A stretch of 64,000 nucleotides of DNA from Sphaerotilus microaerophilus (GTDB taxonomy: Bacteria > Pseudomonadota > Gammaproteobacteria > Burkholderiales > Burkholderiaceae_C). Numbering within the stretch: position 1 is the stretch's first letter; every line of letters begins with the position of its first letter. The translations under genes were made by a program, and so were the position numbers. Below, piece by piece: positions 56,664 through 64,000 of this stretch. The notes beneath the pieces were generated by a model, which worked only from the letters and a program-made list of their open reading frames with translations, was not told where the DNA came from and made no database searches. The stretch lies in NCBI RefSeq assembly GCF_023734135.1, contig NZ_AP025730.1, positions 2,170,001 to 2,234,000 on the forward strand, written 5' to 3'.

Positions 56664-56968
56664 TACCTTGCTCCCCGTGGCTTGATGCGTGATGTCCTGG
56701 CCGCTCCCGCCTTTCATCTGGCTTTGGCCGTCGTCAGGTCGCGATGCAGCCGCGGCCGTCAAGGCGTCGGCACTATGCTGTGGTTTGTTGACGTTAATGT
56801 GCATGCGCCGATTGGCAGGATTGATCCCTCAATCGAGGGGTGGCGATCAATGACTCATGCAACTCGTGCCGTTTTGGGCTGAGAGGTCCGGATGCAGCGA
56901 TCCGGGTGTGGCGTGGCCGTGGCAGTGCTGGGGGGCGAGACATGGGTGTCTCCGAACGGCGGAGCAGA
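56664..56968. other. Gap upstream of the initiating transferase gene
   Basis: No independent gene. It includes a possible N-terminal extension of the transferase (56664-56804) and its promoter. A short inverted repeat, CCCTC/GAGGG, lies near 56826-56839. Confidence 0.4.
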
Positions 56969-58099
56969 TCAGTTGGGTACGTGGGAGGCCGCTGCGGCAT
57001 GCTGGCCGCCTGGGCTGTGAGCAGTTACCGACAGGGCCTGCTCGTACCAGCGCTGCGTCCGCGTGGCCGGGCCGCTGTCCACCCGCCCGGCGTCCAGCGC
57101 GTCCACCAGGCTGGCGACGGACTGCATGAGTTCGCGCTGCGGTCGCCAGCCGAGGAGGTGGGTGAATTTGTCGAAGTCGATGCGCCGGCCGGGGGGGCTG
57201 GCTGTGCGGGCTTGCAGGGGGGCGGCCTGGATCGTGATGTGGCTGCCCAGCACGAGCTGCACCGTGCGGGCGATCTCGGCGGTGCGCAGGTTGCCCGCGC
57301 CGACATTGAAAATCTGCCGCGCCACGCTGGTGAGGGGGGCGCCCAACGTGGCGATGATGGCCTGGGAGGCATCGTCGATCTGCAGCAGGGGGTGCCAGGT
57401 GTCGGCTGCATCGGGCAGGGTGATGCGCCTCTCGCCGAGCGCCTGCTCGGCCATGGCGTTGGCGATGAGGTCGAAGCGGGTGCGCGGCGCCAGGCCGTGG
57501 CAGGTGGCCAGGCGCAGCACGGTGGGCGCGAAGCCGGGGCGGGCCAGGGGCAGCACGGCGGCCTCGGCCTTCAGGTTGGCCAGGGCGTAGGCGCCGACGG
57601 GGTGGGTGGGGCTGCTCTCGTCGAGCGGGCTGTCGTCCGCCGAGGGGGCGAGCGTGTCCACGCCGCTGCCGTTGACCCTGCCGTTGTCGTTGTCGTTTCC
57701 GTAGACGCAGCAGCTGCTGGCCAGGATGTAGCGCTGCACGCCGGCGGTGGGCGCGAGCTGGGCGAGGCGCACGCGGGCGAGGTGGTTGACGGCGTGCGTC
57801 CAGGCGGGGTCGAGCTCGGCGGCGCGGGCGTCGCCGATGCCGGCGAGGTCGACGATGGCATGGATGCCGCCGAGGTGTTCGCGCTGCAGGCCGCGCACGT
57901 CCATGCGACGCACGGTCAGGCCGGGGTGGTTGGCGACTGCATGCAGGCCGCGCTCGCCGAAGACCATGGTGTCGACTGCGACCACCTCGTGGCCGAGTTC
58001 GAGCAGGTCACGCACCAGGGCGCTGCCGATGTAGCCCGCCGCGCCGGTGACGAGGATGCGGCGTCGCGGTCCTTGCGCCATGTGAGTGAGCGGGGTCAT
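56969..58099 (-). CDS. NAD-dependent epimerase/dehydratase-like protein (atypical active site)
   Basis: Extended SDR protein of 376 residues. The dinucleotide fold is clear: ILVTGAAGYIGSALVRDLLE, the acidic VVAVDTM and IHAIVDLAGIGDARA. Ser-rich LASSCCVYGN stands for the Ser/Thr site. The catalytic YxxxK reads YALAN, then LKAEA, so the expected Lys is Asn; the next Lys is two residues too late. This may be a non-catalytic or altered enzyme. AAGGAAGG about 7 bases upstream of the ATG at 58099 supports the start. Location suggests a role in sugar-nucleotide metabolism of the EPS, but this is not shown. Confidence 0.8.
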   Translation of the reverse strand: MTPLTHMAQGPRRRILVTGAAGYIGSALVRDLLELGHEVVAVDTMVFGERGLHAVANHPGLTVRRMDVRGLQREHLGGIHAIVDLAGIGDARAAELDPAWTHAVNHLARVRLAQLAPTAGVQRYILASSCCVYGNDNDNGRVNGSGVDTLAPSADDSPLDESSPTHPVGAYALANLKAEAAVLPLARPGFAPTVLRLATCHGLAPRTRFDLIANAMAEQALGERRITLPDAADTWHPLLQIDDASQAIIATLGAPLTSVARQIFNVGAGNLRTAEIARTVQLVLGSHITIQAAPLQARTASPPGRRIDFDKFTHLLGWRPQRELMQSVASLVDALDAGRVDSGPATRTQRWYEQALSVTAHSPGGQHAAAASHVPN

Positions 58100-58274
58100 G
58101 GGGAGGCCTTCCTTGGGATGCGTTTGTGGAGTCTGGGCTCGCACTTTGCCGAGCGCCGTCGACATTGCATCCCCCCGGCCCGGTGGCAGTGCCCAAGCGC
58201 GTGAAGTGCTGCCGGAACTCTTTCTGGGCCGGCGCGTGGTTGTGGTGCGGCCCGCTCAAGTCCGCCGTTTTGGC

Positions 58275-58604
58275 TCAGGCGTCGTCGAGCTCGACGTCGC
58301 AATCGCAGCCACTGCCGGCGGCGATCCACCGCGCGGCGCGGCGCTGCAGCCAGGGGGCGATGGGGCGCAGCCAGCGGGGCAGGAGGTGGCGCTGACCGGT
58401 CAGCACGCCGCAGACGTAGCGCTGCGCCGGCTCGTCCCAGGCGAGCGCTCGGCAGGCGCCGAAGCGGCGGGCGCTGACGAGGATGCCGATGGGGCAGGGC
58501 TCGGCCAGGCAGCACACGCCGCAGCCGTTGCAGGGCTCGCCCCAGGCCGGCTTGGGTGGGGCGTCGGCGTGGATGGCGATGGTGCGAGGCACCGCCTGGG
58601 TCAC
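58275..58604 (-). CDS. YkgJ-family cysteine-cluster protein
   Basis: Protein of 109 residues with the CxxCxxCC pattern (PCNGCGVCCLAEPCPIGI; Cys25, 28, 31, 32 and 37) and further Cys at 51, 65 and the CDCD end, typical of the YkgJ/CxxCxxCC family proposed to bind zinc or an Fe-S cluster. Function is unknown. The C-terminal helix is rich in Arg/Trp/Leu. It lies 31 bases after the protease gene and may be co-transcribed with it. Confidence 0.82.
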   Translation of the reverse strand: MTQAVPRTIAIHADAPPKPAWGEPCNGCGVCCLAEPCPIGILVSARRFGACRALAWDEPAQRYVCGVLTGQRHLLPRWLRPIAPWLQRRAARWIAAGSGCDCDVELDDA

Positions 58605-58635
58605 CTGTGTGCCGGGTTCGGGGCAGCAGGCTGTC

Positions 58636-60723
58636 TCAGCACCGGGTCTGGCGCTCGCGTCGGCGGATCAGCACCAGGACGGCGGCGGCCAGGCTGCCGC
58701 CGAGGAGTAGCTCGCCGCCGATGGCGCCACCGCCGCTGTCGTCGCCTTCGCCCGTGTCGGTCGTGCTGCCATCGACGCTGCCGCCCTTGCCAATGCTGAC
58801 CACCGCGGTGGTGGTCGCGCTGCCGCTGGCGTCCGTCACGGTGAGTTGCAGCAGCACGGTGCCGTCGCCGGTGGCGGTCAGGCGAGTGCTGCTGCCGGTG
58901 CTGCTGCCCAGGCTGGCGATGCTGCTGCCGCTGGTGAGGCCCCAGCCGTACGCGCTGAGCCTGTTGCCCGTGGAGGCGCTGGACTGGGCCGCGCTGAAGG
59001 CGCCGCTGGCGCCCACGGCGATCAGGCTGCTGTCGTCGACGATGTTGGCCACCAGCCGGCCGGCGGCCGCCGCCTTGACGGCGGCACCGGCGTCTAGCAT
59101 GCCGGCGCCACAGGTGGCGGTGGTGCAGTAGCACTCCCTGGCCTGCTCGGCTGCGCTCGGTGCCAGGCAGGCCGCGTCGGTGGAGACGGTGGGGTCGCTG
59201 CTGGCTCCGGTGGTGGGGAAGGTGCGGGCCGTGTCCTGCAGCAGCGAGGTCACCTGGCTGGGGGTGAGGGTCGGGTTGGCTGAGAGCATCAGGCCAATGG
59301 CGGCCGATACCTGCGGGGCGGAGAAGCTGGTGCCCACGGCGTAGTCGTCACCCCCGCTGGTGTAGCTGGCGGCCAACGGGATGGTGCTGCCGGTGTTGCT
59401 GGTGCTGCTGATCGGGTAGAGGCATTCACCTGTGTCGTTGACGCAGTTGCCGCCCGGCGCGGCGATGGTCACTTCGGGGCCGAGGCTGGAGTAGCCGATC
59501 TTGGTGCCCACATGGCGGACGCCGGCCACCGCGATCGCACCAGCGCAATTGGCCGGGGCGTTGACGGCCAGGCTGTCGTTGCCGGCCGATACCACCACGC
59601 TGGCGCCAGCGGCGATGGCCTCGCGCACGGCCTCCTGGTAGGCACTGTCGCAGCTGCCGGCGGAGCCCAGGCTGAGGCTGATCACCTTGGCCGGATTCGG
59701 GTTGGTGGGCACCCCTGCGACCGTGAGCCCAGCCGCCCAGCGGATGCCGGCAATGATGTCGTCGTCATAGCCGAAGCACTTGCCCAGCACGCGCACCGGC
59801 AGCACCCGCACGTTGCGGCCGAGCGCGGCCATGCCCATGCCGTTGTTGGTGGCAGCCGCCACCAGGCCCGCGGTCTGGGTGCCATGCCAGCTGCTGCTCG
59901 CCTCGCTACAGCCGCTGAAGGTGCCTGTGCTGGCCTCGGCGGCGCTGACCCAGTCACCTGGGTCGCTGGGGTCGGCGTCGCGGCCGTCACCGTCGTTGGA
60001 GATGCTGCTGCTGGAGACGAAGTCGTAGCCCGCCAGCAGCTTGCCGGTCAGGTCGGGGTGGTCCCGGCGCACGCCGGTGTCCAGCACGGCCACGACGACA
60101 CTGGCATTGCCGGTGCTCACCGCCCAGGCTGCGGGAGCGTCCACGGAGGAGACGAAGGTGCTGTCTGGCGTGCGCAGGTACCACTGGCCGGCGGCGGGGC
60201 TTTGTGATGAGCTGCCGGCGTAGCGCGGATCACTGGGGGTGACGGCGTGGGCGCGGCGCTTGCGTGACGGCACGGCGTATTCAACCTCGCTGTCCGTGCC
60301 CAGCTGGGCGGCCAGGGCCTCGCTGCTCATGCCGGTGGCGGTGAGCACCTGGTGGCGGGGCCCGACGGCCGGCCCGTTCGACAGCTTCAGTCCCAGGCGG
60401 CTGGACAGCGCGGCGGCGCGCTGTACGGCGGCGAGCGCAGCGGCTGTGCCACCGCTCTGGGCGGACAGCGCTGAGGCCGTGCCACTGCTACTGCTGCTGC
60501 GGTATTTGACGATGACGCGTGCGGTGTCACCTGTGTCCGCCGGCAGGCTGGCACTGCTGCGCGAAGGGCCACGCTCGGCCGACACGGAGGCCGGTAGCAG
60601 CAGCCCCGCGCCCAACAGGGCGAGCGCGCCGAGCAGGGACGGCAGGGTGGCGATGCGTTGGATCCGGGGGGGGGCAGGTTGGGCGCATCCCCCCAAGTGT
60701 AGGCAGCGGCAGCGCTGCCCCAC
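58636..60723 (-). CDS. Secreted subtilisin-like (S8) serine protease with GlyGly-CTERM-like tail
   Basis: Exported protease of 695 residues. Signal peptide around 24-49 (LLGALALLGAGLLLPASVSA), an I9-like propeptide (about 68-150) and an S8 domain with Asp215 (VAVLDTGVR), His280 (SSWHGTQTAG), oxyanion Asn382 (SAGND) and Ser466 (GTSFSAP). A PKD/Ig-like region (about 570-655) follows, and the protein ends with DDSGGGAIGG, a hydrophobic stretch and RRRERQ. That tail matches the GlyGly-CTERM sorting signal processed by rhombosortase and linked to type II secretion. No rhombosortase gene is in the window. The first 22 residues before the signal core are long, so the true start may differ. Confidence 0.9.
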   Translation of the reverse strand: MGQRCRCLHLGGCAQPAPPRIQRIATLPSLLGALALLGAGLLLPASVSAERGPSRSSASLPADTGDTARVIVKYRSSSSSGTASALSAQSGGTAAALAAVQRAAALSSRLGLKLSNGPAVGPRHQVLTATGMSSEALAAQLGTDSEVEYAVPSRKRRAHAVTPSDPRYAGSSSQSPAAGQWYLRTPDSTFVSSVDAPAAWAVSTGNASVVVAVLDTGVRRDHPDLTGKLLAGYDFVSSSSISNDGDGRDADPSDPGDWVSAAEASTGTFSGCSEASSSWHGTQTAGLVAAATNNGMGMAALGRNVRVLPVRVLGKCFGYDDDIIAGIRWAAGLTVAGVPTNPNPAKVISLSLGSAGSCDSAYQEAVREAIAAGASVVVSAGNDSLAVNAPANCAGAIAVAGVRHVGTKIGYSSLGPEVTIAAPGGNCVNDTGECLYPISSTSNTGSTIPLAASYTSGGDDYAVGTSFSAPQVSAAIGLMLSANPTLTPSQVTSLLQDTARTFPTTGASSDPTVSTDAACLAPSAAEQARECYCTTATCGAGMLDAGAAVKAAAAGRLVANIVDDSSLIAVGASGAFSAAQSSASTGNRLSAYGWGLTSGSSIASLGSSTGSSTRLTATGDGTVLLQLTVTDASGSATTTAVVSIGKGGSVDGSTTDTGEGDDSGGGAIGGELLLGGSLAAAVLVLIRRRERQTRC

Positions 60724-60781
60724 ATTGCCGGGAGGTTTCTGTGCGTGCCGATGTGCCCAACCACGGCGGGTTGGCGCCGCT

Positions 60782-61924
60782 TCAGTTCATCGGCAGGCTG
60801 AGCTGGCGCGGGCTGCCATCGCCGCGGTGGGTGGGTTGCCCGGTGCGGCGGCCACGGTGCACGGTGGGGGGCATGGGCAGGCCCGGCTGCACATAGCCCT
60901 TTGTCTCCAGCGCCCAGCCGTCGGTGGCCTGGGCCTCGTCGTGCAGCTGCACGCGCTGGCCCATCAGGCCGTCGGCGGTGGCGCGCTCAAGCAGGGCCTG
61001 GGCGCGCTCGGCGTCGAGCTGCAGGGCGAAGTGGCTCCAGAGCTTGAGAACCTCGGCGTCGCGCCAGGCGTCTTCGAGCGCCCAGCGGCGGCGCAGGGCG
61101 TCGGTAGGGGCGCCGGCCGAGATCACGCGGGGCAGCAGCGCGAGGAAGAACTGCTGGAAGTCATGGCGCATCGCATCGCTGGGCAGCAGCGACAGGAAGC
61201 GCGTCAGCCGCGTGCTCCAGCCGCTGCGGGCGAGCAGCTGGGTGGCCAGCACCTGCAGGCCCTGGATGGGGTTGAGCAGGTGCAGGCGGTTGGGCGGCAG
61301 CACCAGCAGCGGCAGGCGGGCGGCATCGGCATGGGCCAGCGGGGTGACGAAGGACATCAGCACGGCCAGGCGGCGCCAGGCGTTGAAGCCCAGGCCATCG
61401 GCGCTGGCGGCGCCGCTGGCGCGCAGCCCGTCGGCCTGCGACCAGGCGTCGTCCCAGGCGAGGTCGGCCTTGGCCAGGTCGGCGGCCAGGCTGATCACCG
61501 CCAGGTTGCCGGCGGCGTAGCCGGCGTCCTCGCAGATGCGGGCGACCACCCGGTCGGCCGGCGCGCCGTGTGGCGGCAGCTGGCTGCCTACCGTGAGTGC
61601 TGCGCGGGTGACGGGGCAGTGGCTGCTCTGCAGCTGGCCGAGGTAGTTGGGGGTGACGCTCAGGGCCTCGAAGGCCAGGCCGCGCAGCCAGGCCTGCTGG
61701 CGCAGCTGCAGCCACAGGCGCACGGTGGGCGTGGCCAGCCGGGTGCGGCCACCGAAGCTGGCGCGCCCGGACTCGTAGCCCTGGCGGATCGCGCTGGCGG
61801 CGCTCAGGTGCTCGGGCGGCGGCGTCAGGCCGTGGCGGGCGTGGTCCCAGCCCAGCTCGAAGCCGGTGCGCGCTCCATCACTTGCCAGCAGGTGTTCGAT
61901 GGTCATCTGGATCTCGGCAGACAT
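60782..61924 (-). CDS. Conserved-looking hypothetical protein
   Basis: Protein of 380 residues that I do not recognise. It is mainly alpha-helical, Leu/Ala/Arg rich, with no signal peptide or membrane helix; visible segments include FELGWDHARHGLTPP, SVTPNYLGQLQSSHCPV and LLNPIQGLQVLATQLLARSG. The C-terminal 30 residues are basic and Pro/Gly rich. GAGGAG 9 bases before the ATG at 61924 fixes the start, and the long upstream frame is a shadow. It is divergent from the WYL regulator across a region with two palindromes, so the two may be functionally linked. Confidence 0.75.
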   Translation of the reverse strand: MSAEIQMTIEHLLASDGARTGFELGWDHARHGLTPPPEHLSAASAIRQGYESGRASFGGRTRLATPTVRLWLQLRQQAWLRGLAFEALSVTPNYLGQLQSSHCPVTRAALTVGSQLPPHGAPADRVVARICEDAGYAAGNLAVISLAADLAKADLAWDDAWSQADGLRASGAASADGLGFNAWRRLAVLMSFVTPLAHADAARLPLLVLPPNRLHLLNPIQGLQVLATQLLARSGWSTRLTRFLSLLPSDAMRHDFQQFFLALLPRVISAGAPTDALRRRWALEDAWRDAEVLKLWSHFALQLDAERAQALLERATADGLMGQRVQLHDEAQATDGWALETKGYVQPGLPMPPTVHRGRRTGQPTHRGDGSPRQLSLPMN

Positions 61925-62351
61925 GCGTTCAACTCCTCGACGGCGCCGGGCCCCGTGCCCGACCAGTGAACCAGTATCTGGTCCAAGTGGCTCATGAGGT
62001 GAGCCATTCCGTCGATCGATTGAACACACTGTGCGCGCGATGCGCCGTGCGGCCCAGCCCGCGGGCGTGGGGGCCTGTGCGGGGGTTTTCGGGCGCCGTT
62101 CCCGCGTCCACGGGGGGTGTTTTGCGGGAACTTCGCCGGCGCTGCGGCCGGGGTGGCGCCAAGTGTGCGGCGCGTCACGTTTGGCGCCGCGGGATTTGCG
62201 GCCCGGCGCTGTCACCCGCGTTCAGGGGATCAAGTCACAGCGCGGTTTGCCACTTGCCGGGCTAGGATGAGCTCAGGTCCTGAGCCTGGGCTGCGCGATC
62301 CATGCGCGCGTGCTGCGGGTTGGGCAGGGAGTACAAGGCAGAGTCGCCACG
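61925..62351. other. Divergent intergenic region of the hypothetical and WYL genes
   Basis: 427 bases with no gene. It holds two adjacent palindromes at 61970-62006 and presumably both promoters; I see no strong -35/-10 pair. Confidence 0.6.
61970..62006. promoter_or_regulatory. Twin palindromes, candidate operator
   Basis: ACCAGTATCTGGT (61970-61982) is a perfect 5+3+5 palindrome, and TGGCTCA-TGAGG-TGAGCCA (61988-62006) a perfect 7+5+7 inverted repeat. They lie six bases apart, about 45-80 bases upstream of the hypothetical gene. Binding by the WYL regulator is a reasonable guess only. Confidence 0.45.
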
Positions 62352-63335
62352 ATGGATCGTACGGAACGTTTCTACCGCATCGAGATGATGATCCGGCTGC
62401 GCGGATCGGTCAGCTTCGCCACGCTGATGGACGAGCTGGAGGTTTCGCGCGCCACGCTCAAGCGGGATCTGGAATACCTGCGCAGCCGCATGGATGCGCC
62501 GATCGTCTACGACCGGCCCAGCAACGGCTACCGCTTCTCCGCCCCGACCGGGCGCGGCAGCAAGAAGGAGGTCAGCCACGAGCTGCCCGGCGTGTGGTTC
62601 AGCGAGCGCGAGATCCACGCGCTGCTGACGATGCACCAGCTCATCGACGGGCTGGACAGCGGCGGCACGCTCGGGCGCCACCTGCAGCCGCTGCTGGAGA
62701 AGCTGCACGGCATGCTGGGCACCAGCGCGGGCGAGGCGCGCGAGCTGATGCGCCGCGTCAAGATCAGCCTGCCGGCGCGCCGGCCGGTGGTGAGGCGCTG
62801 GTTCGAGCGCGTGGCCAGCGCGCTGCTGCAACGCCGCCGGCTGGAGCTGACCTACTACACTCGCAGCAAGGGCAGCGAGTCGCGCCGGCAGGTCTCGCCG
62901 CAGCGGCTGCTGCACCACCGCAACACCTGGTACCTGGACGCCTGGTGCCACGCCAGCGACGGCCTGCGCCGCTTTGCGCTGGATGCCATCCGCGGCGCTG
63001 AGCTGAGCGACCAGCGCGCCAAGGACGTGTCGCTGCGCAGCGTCGAGGCGGCGCTGGACGGCGGCTACGGCGTCTACGGCGGCGGCGAGCTGCAGCAGGC
63101 GGTGCTGCGCTTCAGCCCCGCGGCGGCGCAGTGGGTGGCCAACGAGCAGTGGCACCCGAAGCAGTCGATCGAGCCGCTGCCTGAAGGCGGCCTGCGCATG
63201 ACGCTCCCCTACAGCGACGACACCGAGCTGACCATGGACCTGCTACGCCACGGGCCGGACGTGGTGGTGGAGGCGCCCGAATCGCTGCGCGACAAGCTGC
63301 GCGAGCGCCTGCAGGCAGCGATCGGGCACTATTGA
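62352..63335 (+). CDS. WYL-domain transcriptional regulator (YafY family)
   Basis: DNA-binding regulator of 327 residues. N-terminal winged HTH (MIRLRGSVSFATLMDELEVS then RATLKRDLEYL), central WYL domain (LELTYYTRS, RRQVSPQRLLHHRNTWYLDA and RRFALDAIRG) and C-terminal WCX extension (LRFSPAAAQWVANEQWHPKQ). WYL domains sense nucleic-acid or small-molecule ligands; some relatives control defence or DNA-damage genes. It ends four bases before recC and may be co-transcribed with it. The Shine-Dalgarno is weak. Confidence 0.88.
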   Translation: MDRTERFYRIEMMIRLRGSVSFATLMDELEVSRATLKRDLEYLRSRMDAPIVYDRPSNGYRFSAPTGRGSKKEVSHELPGVWFSEREIHALLTMHQLIDGLDSGGTLGRHLQPLLEKLHGMLGTSAGEARELMRRVKISLPARRPVVRRWFERVASALLQRRRLELTYYTRSKGSESRRQVSPQRLLHHRNTWYLDAWCHASDGLRRFALDAIRGAELSDQRAKDVSLRSVEAALDGGYGVYGGGELQQAVLRFSPAAAQWVANEQWHPKQSIEPLPEGGLRMTLPYSDDTELTMDLLRHGPDVVVEAPESLRDKLRERLQAAIGHY

Positions 63336-63338
63336 CGG

Positions 63339-64000
63339 ATGTCGTCCGTCGCCGCAACGCTTCCTGAGTCCGATTCCGCTGTCTCTTCTCATTCAGCCGT
63401 GCCGCTGACCCCCGGCCTGCTGGTGCTGCACGGCAACCGCCTGGAGTGGCTGCTGGACACGGTGCTGGCCTGGCTGCAGGCGCAGCCGCTGGCGCCGCTG
63501 GAGACCGAGACGGTGCTGGTGCAGAGCAACGGCATCGCCGAGTGGCTGAAGATGTCGCTGGCGGCGCGCGCCGGGGTGTGCGCGGCCACGCGGGTGGAGC
63601 TGCCGGCGCGCTTTCTCTGGCGGCTGTACCGCGCCACGCTGGGGCGTGCCGGAGCACCGGCGCGCTCGCCGCTGGACGAGGCGCCGCTGGCCTGGCGGCT
63701 GATGCGCCTGCTGCCCGCGCTGGTGGCCGAGCCGGGCTACGAGCCGCTGGCGCAGTTCCTGCAGCCCGCCGGGGCGGATGCCAGCGCCCACGCGGGCCCC
63801 GACCTGTCGCGCCGCTGGCAGTTGGCGCAGCGCCTGGCCGATCTCTATGACCAGTACCAGGTCTACCGGGCCGACTGGCTGCAGGCCTGGGGCGCGGGGC
63901 GCGACGAGCTGATCGGCCCCGGCGGGCAGTGCAGTCCGCTGCCCGAGGACCAGCGCTGGCAGGCCCGGCTGTGGCGCGCTGTGGGCGCCGAGCTGGACGA
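63339..64000 (+). CDS. recC: Exodeoxyribonuclease V gamma subunit RecC (N-terminal part)
   Basis: Start of RecC, the Chi-recognition subunit of the RecBCD helicase-nuclease in double-strand break repair; the gene runs off the window after about 220 codons. The N-terminal helicase-like domain is clear: LLVLHGNRLEWLLDTVLAWL, VLVQSNGIAEWLKMSLA (the typical RecC block) and AGVCAATRVELPARFLWRLY, then AQRLADLYDQYQVYRADWL. The start ATG is three bases after the WYL stop. recB and recD would be expected downstream. Confidence 0.9.
   Translation, partial: MSSVAATLPESDSAVSSHSAVPLTPGLLVLHGNRLEWLLDTVLAWLQAQPLAPLETETVLVQSNGIAEWLKMSLAARAGVCAATRVELPARFLWRLYRATLGRAGAPARSPLDEAPLAWRLMRLLPALVAEPGYEPLAQFLQPAGADASAHAGPDLSRRWQLAQRLADLYDQYQVYRADWLQAWGAGRDELIGPGGQCSPLPEDQRWQARLWRAVGAELD

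Overview
The window looks like the chromosome of a high-GC betaproteobacterium of the order Burkholderiales, probably from the Leptothrix/Sphaerotilus/Rubrivivax neighbourhood. That placement is inferred from the epsD-epsE-epsF-epsG plus exosortase B gene set, the codon use and the housekeeping genes; no rRNA or core marker here fixes a genus. About half of the window is one exopolysaccharide (EPS), cell-surface and protein-export locus that has been invaded by insertion sequences.

Layout. 1-9.4 kb: housekeeping genes (GNAT acetyltransferase, RhlE-type helicase, ammonium transporter with a sigma-54-like promoter, SapC-like protein coupled to a CNNM/CBS membrane protein, ApaH, tRNA-Ser), interrupted by an IS110-family element and a cluster of short repeats. 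9.4-16.5 kb, plus strand: a decayed GGDEF fragment, then epsD-epsE-epsF-epsG (export and chain-length control), a strong terminator and two membrane acyltransferases. 16.6-30.3 kb, minus strand: a nearly continuous operon with many start/stop overlaps, read from the high coordinate: exosortase B (xrtB), epsI, GDP-fucose synthesis (fcl, gmd), polymerase/ligase, glycosyltransferases, a secreted GH5 glycosidase, WecG-type transferase, a hexapeptide acyltransferase and a Wzx-type flippase. A single PEP-CTERM protein gene lies next to xrtB as its own unit.

32-51.5 kb is the accessory zone. It has a 1656-residue ELWxxDGT/RTX protein cut by an IS3 element, an AT-rich acyltransferase, an IS630 element, a 2117-residue RTX/cadherin-like giant protein with near-identical 0.3-kb repeats, a second inverted IS3 copy that itself carries an IS481-type element, fossil ends of a further IS3/IS481 nest, and another acyltransferase. 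51.7-54.9 kb encodes a type I secretion adaptor and ABC exporter, the obvious candidates to export the RTX proteins (no TolC is seen). 55.1-58.1 kb holds the undecaprenyl-phosphate sugar transferase that probably starts EPS repeat-unit assembly, and an epimerase-like protein with an altered active site.

58.2-64 kb returns to general genes: YkgJ-type Cys-cluster protein, subtilisin-like protease with a GlyGly-CTERM-like tail, an unrecognised protein, a WYL regulator across a palindromic intergenic region, and the start of recC.

Working model: the initiating transferase, glycosyltransferases, flippase, polymerase and Eps export proteins build a fucose-containing EPS; acyltransferases decorate it; XrtB handles PEP-CTERM protein; the type I system exports giant calcium-binding surface proteins. 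Together these would form a matrix or sheath. The strongest unusual signals are the recombining repeats in the giant protein, the inverted IS3 pair around it, and an IS481-type transposase whose stop codon comes from its target site.
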